Assembly (NCBI GenBank): GCA_028275205.1
Contig: JAPWVB010000056.1
Span: 1 to 7,900 of the forward strand
Source of the DNA: Candidatus Acetothermia bacterium
Lineage (GTDB): Bacteria; Bipolaricaulota; Bipolaricaulia; RBG-16-55-9; DRXL01
Reading direction: 5' to 3'
DNA length: 7,900 nucleotides
In this document: in pieces, positions 1 through 6,099 of the stretch
How the letters are laid out: every line of letters begins with the position of its first letter
Numbering within the stretch: position 1 is the first letter of the stretch
The notes under the pieces: generated by a model
Databases searched by the model: none
Seen by the model: the letters and a program-made list of their open reading frames with translations, nothing else
Told to the model about the DNA's origin: nothing
Translations under genes and position numbers: made by a program

Positions 1-1
1 C

Positions 2-1168
2 ATCGGGGGCAGCTACGAGGGCACGCTCAACGAAGATAACGCTGAAGTAAGCGGGAGATGGACGCAGAGCGGGCAGTCGCTCCCTCTCGTGTTGAAACGA
101 GTGACGGAGCAAGCACGAGTGCCTCAGCTGAGGCGCCCCCAAGAGCCAAAGAAGCCCTATCCGTATCGAGAGGAAGACGTCGTCTTCGCAAACCCAGACG
201 CGGGCATTACGCTCGCCGGCACACTGACACTGCCCAAGGGCCCAGGGCCGTTCCCAGCCGTAGTACTTATCTCGGGCTCGGGCCAGCAAGATCGTGACGA
301 GGCCGTCTTCGGGCATCGTCCGTTTCTGGTAATCGCGGACTATCTGACCCGTCGGGGAATTGCCGTGTTGCGCTACGATGATCGTGGCGTGGGCAAATCT
401 ACGGGTGATCCCGCGAACGCAACCAGCGCCGATTTCGCGACCGACGCCCTTTCAGCTGTCAGATACTTACAGACAAGAAAAGAGATTAATCCCCAAAAGA
501 TCGGTCTGATCGGGCATAGCGAGGGCGGGCTGATCGCCCCGATGGTCGCGGTTCAAGCGCCTGACGAGATCGCGTTCATCGTATTGCTCGCCGGCCCAGG
601 GGTGACCGGCGAAGAGCTCGTGCTCTTACAGTATGAGCTGATCGCTCGTGCTAACGGCGTGAATGAAGAACTCATCGCCAAAAATCTTGCTGTGCACAGG
701 CGCGTCTTCGCTGTTCTCAAAGAGAAGAGTGATGCCATAGAGGCTGAAAGGGGGATTCGCGATCTTTTGTTAGAAGAGCTCACACAGTTGAGCGATGAGG
801 AGAAGCAAGCGTTGGGGCTTTCTGAAGCTGCTCTAGAAGCCCAAATCAAACAAATGCTGTCGCGGTGGTTTCGCTATTTTCTCACATACGATCCGCGACC
901 GACATTGAGTCAAGTTCGGTGTCCCGTGCTGGCGCTCAACGGCGAGAAAGATCTGCAAGTGCCGCCGTCGCAGAACCTCCCAGAGATTGTCAAAGCGCTC
1001 GAAGCTGGAAGCAATCACGAGTACGCCGTCATCAAGCTTGCTGATCTGAATCATCTCTTTCAGACGAGCCGGACGGGGGCGCCCACGGAGTACGCTCAGA
1101 TCGAAGAGACGCTCTCGCCAAAAGCTTTAGCAGTGATTTCAGAGTGGGTTCTGCGTTATACGCGCTAA
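2..1168 (+). CDS. Alpha/beta hydrolase, 5' end outside window
   Basis: The reading frame is open from the first bases of the window, so the gene is cut by the left edge. The GTG at 89 is an internal valine, not a start. The visible part has 388 residues. Its first ~30 residues (GGSYEG, then SGRWTQSGQSLPL) look like the beta-rich N-terminal segment found ahead of the hydrolase domain in a group of bacterial hydrolases. A PQEPKKPYPYREEDV linker follows, then an alpha/beta hydrolase fold. The triad is readable: Ser in GHSEGG (518-520), Asp in GEKDLQVPP (950-952) and His in DLNHLFQ (1052-1054). LISGSGQQDRD (about 269-301) fits the oxyanion-hole region. Family knowledge suggests an esterase or peptidase-like serine hydrolase; the substrate is unknown. 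Any signal peptide would lie upstream of the window. The next gene follows after 84 bases. Confidence 0.9.
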   Translation: MGGSYEGTLNEDNAEVSGRWTQSGQSLPLVLKRVTEQARVPQLRRPQEPKKPYPYREEDVVFANPDAGITLAGTLTLPKGPGPFPAVVLISGSGQQDRDEAVFGHRPFLVIADYLTRRGIAVLRYDDRGVGKSTGDPANATSADFATDALSAVRYLQTRKEINPQKIGLIGHSEGGLIAPMVAVQAPDEIAFIVLLAGPGVTGEELVLLQYELIARANGVNEELIAKNLAVHRRVFAVLKEKSDAIEAERGIRDLLLEELTQLSDEEKQALGLSEAALEAQIKQMLSRWFRYFLTYDPRPTLSQVRCPVLALNGEKDLQVPPSQNLPEIVKALEAGSNHEYAVIKLADLNHLFQTSRTGAPTEYAQIEETLSPKALAVISEWVLRYTR

Positions 1169-1176
1169 GAGTTCTC

Positions 1177-1205
1177 TTGCAGGACGTCTCGCTCTGCGGC
1201 ATAAT
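1177..1205 (+). promoter_or_regulatory. Candidate sigma-70 promoter for the transporter gene
   Basis: The -35 candidate TTGCAG (1177-1182) is followed by a 17-base spacer and CATAAT (1200-1205), which is 5 of 6 to the -10 consensus. The -35 matches only 3 of 6, but the same heptamer TTGCAGG with the same spacing precedes lepB. Transcription would begin near 1212, giving a leader of about 40 bases. A short inverted repeat, AAGAG-TT-CTCTT (1167-1178), abuts the -35 and could bind a regulator, though it is short enough to be chance. Confidence 0.45.
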
Positions 1206-1226
1206 CTTTATGGTGATTCTGTTAAG

Positions 1227-1256
1227 ATGAGTCTGGTGAGGGCGGTGCGCCTATGA
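1227..1256 (+). other. Possible 9-codon leader ORF ahead of the transporter
   Basis: ATG at 1227 opens a mini-ORF reading MSLVRAVRL, whose TGA stop (1254-1256) overlaps the transporter start as ATGA. The transporter's likely ribosome binding site (GGTGAGGG, about 1235-1242) lies inside it. It has no clear ribosome binding site of its own. A further mini-ORF (1210-1230, MVILLR) ends in ATGA at the start of this one but probably begins upstream of the transcription start. Translation of either is unproven. Confidence 0.2.
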
Positions 1257-2371
1257 GGGCCCGCCTTGCTAATTTTCTCGCGACGACGGCAGCAACGATC
1301 GCTGGGACGTTCATCCCCCTCTATGCCCGTCAGTTAGGCGCGGATGATGTGGGCGTGGGGCTGCTCGCGGCCCTGAGCGCTCTTACGGTCACGATCGCGG
1401 GCTTGCTCGCCGGGCGCGCTGCTGATCGTTACGGCACCCGGCAGTTCATCGTCCTGGGGCTTTTGGCGTCGGCGATCTCCACGCTCTTGCAGGTCTTTGC
1501 ATTTAACTTCGTCTCGCTCGTTGTGCTCCGGGCCCTCAACGGGCTCGCTTTAGGGGTCTATCCTGCGGCGCTCATCTCCCACGTCCAAGCATCGAAAGAG
1601 CGCCTGGGGCAGTTTTCGGCGTTTGGGTCATTGGGCTGGACCGCGGGCTCTTTGCTTGCCGGTACAATCGCGACGTACTTCACGATCCGCGGGACGTTCG
1701 TCGCGGCGTCTCTGCTCTTTTTTATAGCGTATCTATTGGCGCTGCGGTTTGGCGTGCGCCCGCCAGACCCTACCCCCCAAAAGACGGCGTCGTTGTGGGA
1801 GGTCTTCTTAAGCAAGCGCTCGACGTTCATCTCGGTGCTGATTCGTCATATTGGGGCGCATATGATCTGGGCCTTCTGGCCGCTCTTTCTGCAGCAGCTT
1901 GGGGCGGACTACTTCTGGATCGGCGTCACGTCAGCCATCAACACGGGAACACAGTTTCTCGTGATGTACTTCCTGACGGATCGCGGGTGGAGCACGGGGC
2001 TGCTGCGGTTGGGCTTATTGCTGTCGAGTGTAACGTTCATTACATTCGCGCTCGCTCCCAATTTCTGGTGGATCCTGCCCACACAGATACTGTTGGGCAT
2101 CTCGTGGGCGCTGCTGTACGTGGGGGGCTTGCGGGCGGCAACGGAGGGCCATCCCAACCCTGGGGCTGCCTCGGCGATCTTCACAGGGGTATTGAACATC
2201 TCGATGGTCATCGGGCCGGCGATTGGGGCGTTGCTTGTGCCCATCGGTGGGTACTATCTGCTCATCTATGTCGGGGCGGCTCTGGCGTTTGTGGCGTTCC
2301 TCTACAGACATATCAGCCTTGTGCGCTCCCGCGTGGGTGCGCAAGCCCCCTCAAGGGCTTCGCCAAAATGA
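1253..2371 (+). CDS. Major facilitator superfamily (MFS) transporter
   Basis: This 372-residue, very hydrophobic protein has two homologous-looking halves and roughly 11-12 membrane segments, a little short for an MFS carrier. The cytoplasmic loop 2-3 signature (motif A) is clear as GRAADRYGTRQ at residues 54-64. The first segment is FLATTAATIAGTFIPLYA. A hydrophilic central loop lies around residues 168-185 (RPPDPTPQKTAS). The second half opens with an amphipathic stretch near residues 190-215. The last ~20 residues are basic and probably cytoplasmic. Secondary-carrier activity driven by an ion gradient is expected from the family; the substrate cannot be read, with sugar, metabolite or drug efflux all possible. 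ATG 1253 is the only plausible start, because TAA at 1223-1225 closes the frame with no other start codon between. GGTGAGGG lies ~10 bases upstream. A candidate promoter at 1177 suggests its own transcript. Confidence 0.85.
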   Translation: MRARLANFLATTAATIAGTFIPLYARQLGADDVGVGLLAALSALTVTIAGLLAGRAADRYGTRQFIVLGLLASAISTLLQVFAFNFVSLVVLRALNGLALGVYPAALISHVQASKERLGQFSAFGSLGWTAGSLLAGTIATYFTIRGTFVAASLLFFIAYLLALRFGVRPPDPTPQKTASLWEVFLSKRSTFISVLIRHIGAHMIWAFWPLFLQQLGADYFWIGVTSAINTGTQFLVMYFLTDRGWSTGLLRLGLLLSSVTFITFALAPNFWWILPTQILLGISWALLYVGGLRAATEGHPNPGAASAIFTGVLNISMVIGPAIGALLVPIGGYYLLIYVGAALAFVAFLYRHISLVRSRVGAQAPSRASPK

Positions 2372-2373
2372 GC

Positions 2374-2402
2374 TTGCAGGGCGGCGCTCCTCATGCTATG
2401 CT
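2374..2402 (+). promoter_or_regulatory. Candidate sigma-70 promoter for lepB
   Basis: TTGCAG (2374-2379), a 17-base spacer and TATGCT (2397-2402, 4 of 6 to consensus) lie in the 51-base gap after the transporter stop. The arrangement copies the element ahead of the transporter, including the G after the -35. Transcription would start near 2409, leaving a leader of only about 13 bases with AAGGAG almost at its 5' end. Confidence 0.4.
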
Positions 2403-2410
2403 AAAGCCCT

Positions 2411-2416
2411 AAGGAG
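2411..2416 (+). promoter_or_regulatory. Ribosome binding site of lepB
   Basis: AAGGAG is a near-perfect anti-16S match. It lies 6 bases before the first ATG (2423) and 9 bases before the second (2426). Either can serve as start; the proteins differ by one methionine. Confidence 0.7.
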
Positions 2417-2422
2417 AGCAGA

Positions 2423-3097
2423 ATGATGGATCCTAAAGAAGATCACGACGCAGCCAGCGCGCCCATAGAAGCAGCGGAAGTGCGCAAGCCCTGGCTCTCG
2501 CGGCTTCTCAATAGCCTCGGTGTGCCCACGACGCCGGGGGTCGATTGGCTGCTCGACTGGGTTGGCGTCTTGGGAGTCGCGGTGCTGATTACGCTTATTA
2601 CAGTCAATTACGCCGTCGCGCGCGTCTACGTGCCTACGGGCTCGATGGAGCCCACGATCATGCCCGGCGATAGCTTCTTTGTAGACATGCTGACGTATCA
2701 CTTTCGCAAGCCCGTGCCGGGGGATATTATCGTCTTCTGGCGATGCGATGCGGGTAGGTGCGATCGCCTGGTGAAGAGGCTCATTGCCATAGGCCCGGCG
2801 ACCGTAGAAATTCGCGACTGTACGGCGTATGTGAACGGCCAGCCCCTCACAAGCAATGCGTTTAACCATCCGGGCCACCCCGACCCCAGGCGGAACTGCT
2901 ATGCTTCCACGGGGCAGGAAAGCTGGGAGGTGCCCGAAGGGTTCTACTTCGTGCTGGGGGACAACACCCACAACAGCTACGACAGTCGCTACTGGGGGCC
3001 GTTCCCCGCAAAAGACTTCATCGGAGAGCCGTTCTTGCGCGTGTGGCCCATCACCAGAGTGGGCTTCATGAACGGGTACTTTTGGAGTGCGAAGTAG
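2423..3097 (+). CDS. lepB: Type I signal peptidase
   Basis: This enzyme cuts signal peptides from exported preproteins at the outer face of the cytoplasmic membrane. The 224-residue protein has a polar N-terminus of about 40 residues, then one membrane anchor (about 44-66, DWVGVLGVAVLITLITV). The periplasmic catalytic domain follows. The nucleophile is Ser74 in PTGSMEPTIMPGD, and the general base is Lys118 in DRLVKRLIAI. The conserved box GDNTHNSYDSRYWG is at 179-192, followed by GEPFLRVWPI. The length fits a short LepB with a single anchor. Four cysteines (108, 113, 133, 159) lie in the exported domain, unusual enough to suggest disulfides. A strong AAGGAG supports the start. The next gene begins 2 bases after its stop, implying cotranscription. 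The gene product is clear; the partner's connection to secretion is not. Confidence 0.95.
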   Translation: MMDPKEDHDAASAPIEAAEVRKPWLSRLLNSLGVPTTPGVDWLLDWVGVLGVAVLITLITVNYAVARVYVPTGSMEPTIMPGDSFFVDMLTYHFRKPVPGDIIVFWRCDAGRCDRLVKRLIAIGPATVEIRDCTAYVNGQPLTSNAFNHPGHPDPRRNCYASTGQESWEVPEGFYFVLGDNTHNSYDSRYWGPFPAKDFIGEPFLRVWPITRVGFMNGYFWSAK

Positions 3098-3099
3098 CC

Positions 3100-3513
3100 A
3101 TGTTTGTTGTCGAGTCTGGGCAAGATCTGATCGTGCGCTTGCAGCCTGGGGAGGACTTTTTTGAATCTTTGAGCTCGCTTCATCTGACGGCAGGGGTCTT
3201 GGTGGGCGGGATCGGGATGCTCCGCGACGTGACGCTCGCGTTTTGGACGGGGAAAGAATACAAAGAGCACAAAGTCTCCGGGCCGGCGGAGCTGCTGTCG
3301 CTTCAGGGGAATTTTTCTCTGAGAGAGGGCAAGTCGCACATTCACTGTCACGCTATCTTGGGGTTAGAAGATGGCTCGACGGTGGGCGGGCATCTCTCCA
3401 AGGCGACCGTGCACGAGACGAACGAGATCTATATCAAAAAACTTTCGGGAATCGTGATGGAGAGAAAAAAAGAACCCAGCGGACTGTGGGGGTTGTATCC
3501 TCAACGATCTTAG
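3100..3513 (+). CDS. PPC/DUF296 domain protein
   Basis: This 137-residue protein consists almost entirely of one PPC (DUF296) domain, a fold known from plant AT-hook proteins and from stand-alone bacterial and archaeal proteins whose role is poorly defined. The signature is present: GGIGMLRDVTLAFW (36-49), HIHCHAILG (80-88), DGSTVGGHL (91-99) and a final acidic TNEI (107-110). His80, His82 and His98 are in the places where family members hold a metal ion. No AT-hook or other DNA-binding extension is visible, so DNA binding should not be assumed. ATG 3100 is chosen over upstream in-frame codons inside lepB because the domain begins right after it. GGAG (3084-3087) is 12 bases upstream, a rather long spacing. 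It directly follows lepB and ends in TAG overlapping the stop of the convergent dehydrogenase. Its last ~15 codons contain the opposing operon's terminator candidate. Confidence 0.85.
   Translation: MFVVESGQDLIVRLQPGEDFFESLSSLHLTAGVLVGGIGMLRDVTLAFWTGKEYKEHKVSGPAELLSLQGNFSLREGKSHIHCHAILGLEDGSTVGGHLSKATVHETNEIYIKKLSGIVMERKKEPSGLWGLYPQRS
3465..3494 (-). terminator. Candidate Rho-independent terminator of the proS-def-fmt operon
   Basis: Read on the - strand, AACCC and GGGTT (3494-3490 and 3477-3473) form the base of a hairpin, with an inner CAG/CTG pairing around TCCG in an alternative fold. It is followed by C and seven T residues (3471-3465). It begins 15 bases after the dehydrogenase stop, the right place for the operon's end. 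The stem is modest and bulged. The T-run is also the complement of two Lys codons in the opposing gene, so chance is possible. Confidence 0.5.
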
Positions 3514-4640
3514 AAGGCTCTTTCCCTCCGTCGGTAGTGAACCCCTCTCGCTTTCTGATACTCCAGCACGCTCTTGAAGCGCTGCTCGTCGGCCCCGATA
3601 TATTCTGGCGGGATGATGCCCTTTTGGGTGAATGCTCCTTCGAGCACGAGCGTCGCTACAGCCGTGCACGTGTAGCCCGTCGTGCGCGCCATCGAAGAGA
3701 TCTTTCTCTCGGAGTCGAAGCGATCGAACAGCTCGTAGATATACTCTTTGTGTTGACCGTTCTCGATGCCCCGGATCGTCACGCGCATCACGGTGAATTC
3801 CGGCTCATCGGGCTCAAGCCGCCACTTGGGGAAGAGCAGCTTGGCCGTCACGTCCAGGGGGCGAATTTGCACGCCATTAATTTCGAGAGGGTCTTTGCTG
3901 AAGAAGCCCGTCTCCCGAAGCACCCTGATATATTCGCTGTGCCCTGGGTAGCGCAGGGTCTTCTCGCGCATGGTGGGGATCTTCATGGTTTTGAGCAGAG
4001 TTCTCAAGCCGTCGGTGTTGAACGCTTCTAGAGTTCCGATCTCGTCGAATTCAATATACTCTACGTCCGAGAGCGCCTCGCGAACGACGAGCTTCCCGTC
4101 TACGACCAGGCGCGCTGGCCTCGTATACTCTTCGATGACGTCAACAGGGGAGAACGGCGCTTTATACTGATATGGCCAAGTTCTCTTCACGGGCAGCCCG
4201 CCCACAAGACACTCATAGCTCTCCACGGTCATTCTTGCGTTGTGATAGCCCAGCAACATATTGCACATCCCCGGGGCGACGCCGCAGTCAACGACTGCTG
4301 TGACATCCTTCTGCTGGGCGAGCGCGTCGAGCTCGAACGGGTCCTCAGCGAAGAACGAGATGTCTACGATGTTCTTCCCACACTCGATGACGGTTTTGAG
4401 GGTTTGAAACCCCAAAAATCCCGGCACGGCTCCGATCACAAGATCGCAATCTGAGACGAGCTTTCTTATGATTGCGCTGTGAGAGAGATCAGCGGTGACT
4501 GTGTGCACAGGGGCTTCTTCGCGCAGCCGAGCGAGCCTCTGCTCGTCCACGTCTACGGCGGTAACGGCATAGCGAGGCGCAAGATCTAAGACGATGGCAC
4601 GCCCCACCATGCCTGCTCCTAAAACGATCACGCGCTTCAT
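3510..4640 (-). CDS. Saccharopine dehydrogenase / lysine 6-dehydrogenase-like oxidoreductase
   Basis: This 376-residue protein opens with a Rossmann dinucleotide-binding motif, VIVLGAGMVGRAI (4-16). An acidic residue at the end of the second strand (AVDVDE, Asp30) points to NAD(H) rather than NADP(H). CDLVIGAVPGFLG (65-77) and VVDCGVAPGMCNMLLG (116-131) match the saccharopine dehydrogenase NAD-binding family. The C-terminal substrate domain includes LRYPGHSEYI (229-238) and the SSMARTTGYT block (315-324), followed by PPEYIG (344-349). Size and layout resemble lysine 6-dehydrogenase or saccharopine-reductase-type enzymes, which oxidise or reduce at the lysine side-chain nitrogen. The actual substrate cannot be fixed from sequence. 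ATG 4640 is chosen because the Rossmann strand starts there and it overlaps the fmt stop as ATGA, with GGAG (4651-4654) 10 bases upstream. Longer in-frame extensions run through fmt coding sequence and are not real. Confidence 0.85.
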   Translation of the reverse strand: MKRVIVLGAGMVGRAIVLDLAPRYAVTAVDVDEQRLARLREEAPVHTVTADLSHSAIIRKLVSDCDLVIGAVPGFLGFQTLKTVIECGKNIVDISFFAEDPFELDALAQQKDVTAVVDCGVAPGMCNMLLGYHNARMTVESYECLVGGLPVKRTWPYQYKAPFSPVDVIEEYTRPARLVVDGKLVVREALSDVEYIEFDEIGTLEAFNTDGLRTLLKTMKIPTMREKTLRYPGHSEYIRVLRETGFFSKDPLEINGVQIRPLDVTAKLLFPKWRLEPDEPEFTVMRVTIRGIENGQHKEYIYELFDRFDSERKISSMARTTGYTCTAVATLVLEGAFTQKGIIPPEYIGADEQRFKSVLEYQKARGVHYRRRERAF

Positions 4641-5557
4641 CCCAATCGCGCTCCGACCTGGACTTTGTAGCCGTTGACGAAATCTCGGCCGCTCATGCGG
4701 CGCTTGCCCGCTGGCTGCACTTCCGTGAGCTCCAGTGCGTCTTGACCGCACTGGATTATTGGGCCTGCTGCGCTGATCGAGAGAATCTCTCCTGGCTCGG
4801 CGCTCGCTGCGCTGGGCACAACACGGCTGGCGTAGAGCTTCAGGCGCTGTCCCTCCCAAAACGTATACGCTCCTGGTGACGGGTTGAGCCCGCGAATGAG
4901 ATTGAAGATCTTTCGCGCAGGTTGGGCCCAATCGATCTGGCCCATCGCACTTTCGATCTTAGGGGCGAACGTCGCTTGGGAGTGATCTTGCGGGCGCGGC
5001 GTGAGCGTTCCCCGTTCAAGACCTTCGAGGGTGCGCAACACCAAATCCGGTCCCAGCGCCGCGAGCTTGTCATGCAGCGAGCCCGCTGTATCCTCGTCGC
5101 TGATGGGGACGCGCTCTTGGAGCAAAATATCTCCAGCGTCCATCTCTTCGTTCATCAAAAACGTGGTCAGGCCCGTCTCGCGCTCGCCGTTGATGATCGC
5201 CCATTGGATAGGAGCCGCCCCACGATACTTGGGCAATAGCGACGCATGGAGATTGATGCACCCGTACTTGGGAATCTCTAAGAGCTTTTTTGAGAGAAAC
5301 TGCCCAAACGCGATCACGACGATGACGTCGGGATTGAGGGTCTTGATGAGCTCAGCTTCGCGATTGATCTTTTCGGGCTGGTAGACGGGCAGGCCCAGCT
5401 CGGAAGCGATCTGTTTGATGGGGGGAGGCGACAGCACCAGGCCGCGTCCGGCGGGCCGATCCGGCTGGGTGAACACTGCGAGAATTCTGTGCTTGTGCGC
5501 GAGCGCCCGCAGCGTGGGAACGCCCAGCGGCGCTGTGCCCACGAAGATCACGTTCAT
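4637..5557 (-). CDS. fmt: Methionyl-tRNA formyltransferase
   Basis: The enzyme transfers a formyl group from 10-formyl-tetrahydrofolate to initiator Met-tRNA in the cytoplasm, before translation starts. At 306 residues it is close to the usual ~310. The N-terminal domain begins MNVIFVGTAPLGVPTLRAL. The catalytic residues Asn102 and His104 sit in INLHASLLPKYRGAAPI, and Asp140 in EMDAGDIL; they correspond to Asn106, His108 and Asp144 of the E. coli enzyme. QPDRPAGRGL (31-40) is the conserved loop that contacts tRNA. The C-terminal domain (from about 205) carries IDWAQPARKIFNLIRGLNPSPGA, and the end is RRMSGRDFVNGYKVQVG. The start overlaps the def stop by one base (TGATG). A purine-rich AAGGGG (5571-5576) lies 13 bases upstream. 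The stop overlaps the next gene by four bases, so translation is probably coupled through the cluster. Confidence 0.97.
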   Translation of the reverse strand: MNVIFVGTAPLGVPTLRALAHKHRILAVFTQPDRPAGRGLVLSPPPIKQIASELGLPVYQPEKINREAELIKTLNPDVIVVIAFGQFLSKKLLEIPKYGCINLHASLLPKYRGAAPIQWAIINGERETGLTTFLMNEEMDAGDILLQERVPISDEDTAGSLHDKLAALGPDLVLRTLEGLERGTLTPRPQDHSQATFAPKIESAMGQIDWAQPARKIFNLIRGLNPSPGAYTFWEGQRLKLYASRVVPSAASAEPGEILSISAAGPIIQCGQDALELTEVQPAGKRRMSGRDFVNGYKVQVGARLG

Positions 5558-6084
5558 CAGAAGACTTTAGCCCCTTCTCTCTTGCGCGCCCTCGGCCCTT
5601 CTTTCTGGAGCCGTTCGTACTCTTTCAAGAGCATCAGGCGCTTCGTCTGGCTGAGATAGTCAATGAAGAGCACGCCGTTGAGGTGATCGATCTCGTGCTG
5701 GAGGACCCGTGCCGCAAGCCCGTCGCGCTCTAAAAGAATCTCGTTGCCGTCAAGATCGAGCGCCCGCACCGTGACCTTGGCTGGGCGCGGGAACTCCGCT
5801 TCAATGCCGGGAATGCTCAAGCACCCCTCGACCCAGACCTCCGTCTCGTCGCTCTTTTGGATAATCTCGGGGTTGATGAGCGCGTAGAAGTCGTCTTCGA
5901 CGTCAAGAGTGATAATGCGTTTGAGCACGCCGACTTGCGGGGCAGCCAGGCCGTAGCCTTTGGCTAAGACCATCGTTTCGATCATCGCATCGGCGAGTCG
6001 TCTGATCTCGTCGTCAATAACTGAGATCTCTTGGGCGCGGCGCCGCAAGATCGGGTCTGGATACTTTCGGATTCTCAGGGTCAT
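5557..6084 (-). CDS. def: Peptide deformylase
   Basis: This metalloenzyme removes the formyl group from the N-terminal methionine of new polypeptides at the ribosome. With ATG 6084 as start it is 175 residues. All three family motifs are intact: GYGLAAPQVG (43-52), EGCLS (86-90, metal-ligand Cys88) and QHEIDH (129-134, metal ligands His130 and His134, catalytic Glu131). The C-terminus after FIDYLSQTKRL is a charged tail rich in Lys, Arg and Glu. The chosen start gives the typical opening MTLRIRKYPDPIL. A TTG at 6093 would add three residues (MRS) but leaves no room for a ribosome binding site and abuts the proS stop. Only a weak GAGAAG precedes ATG 6084, so coupling to proS translation, or a leaderless transcript from the TATAAT at 6094-6099, may help initiation. 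Confidence 0.96.
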   Translation of the reverse strand: MTLRIRKYPDPILRRRAQEISVIDDEIRRLADAMIETMVLAKGYGLAAPQVGVLKRIITLDVEDDFYALINPEIIQKSDETEVWVEGCLSIPGIEAEFPRPAKVTVRALDLDGNEILLERDGLAARVLQHEIDHLNGVLFIDYLSQTKRLMLLKEYERLQKEGPRARKREGAKVF

Positions 6085-6093
6085 ACTTCTCAA

Positions 6094-6099
6094 ATTATA
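6094..6099 (-). promoter_or_regulatory. Possible -10 element for an internal def promoter
   Basis: On the - strand the hexamer TATAAT is a perfect -10 sequence and contains the proS stop codon (TAA, 6097-6095). It ends 9 bases before the def ATG, a spacing that would give a leaderless or nearly leaderless mRNA. No good -35 is found 16-18 bases upstream (GGCACG or TGGCAC at best) and there is no TGn extension, so it may be chance. Confidence 0.25.

Noticed and set aside
89..91. GTG as the start of the alpha/beta hydrolase
   Set aside because: The frame is open to the window edge and the upstream residues match the N-terminal segment common in this hydrolase group, so the codon is internal.
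2343..2360. Hairpin AAGCCC/GGGCTT at the end of the transporter gene as a terminator
   Set aside because: The 6-base stem with 6-base loop is not followed by a T-run and lies inside the last codons; a terminator call is not supported.
1795..2412. Open frame of 205 codons on the + strand overlapping the transporter in another frame
   Set aside because: It lacks recognisable features and is fully inside the MFS gene and its short downstream gap.
2396..2971. Open frame of 191 codons antisense to lepB
   Set aside because: It covers the conserved lepB motifs on the opposite strand and has low-complexity, Arg/His-rich content typical of antisense shadows.
3465..3472. Slippery-looking A-AAA-AAA run followed by a hairpin, as in -1 ribosomal frameshifting within the PPC gene
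   Set aside because: The hairpin starts only about 1 base after the run, too close for a stimulator. The -1 frame would extend into sequence antisense to the dehydrogenase with no domain. The run reads naturally as Lys-Lys-Glu.
3633..3646. Hairpin TGCTC-CTTC-GAGCA downstream of the PPC gene as its terminator
   Set aside because: It is followed by GC-rich sequence without T residues and lies in the dehydrogenase coding region.
3243..4031. Open frame of 262 codons on the + strand across the PPC gene and into the dehydrogenase
   Set aside because: It overlaps two well-supported genes in other frames and has no domain; a product shadow.
4641..4931. N-terminal extension of the dehydrogenase upstream of ATG 4640
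   Set aside because: The extension runs through fmt coding sequence in another frame, and the Rossmann motif begins exactly at ATG 4640, which has a suitable ribosome binding site.
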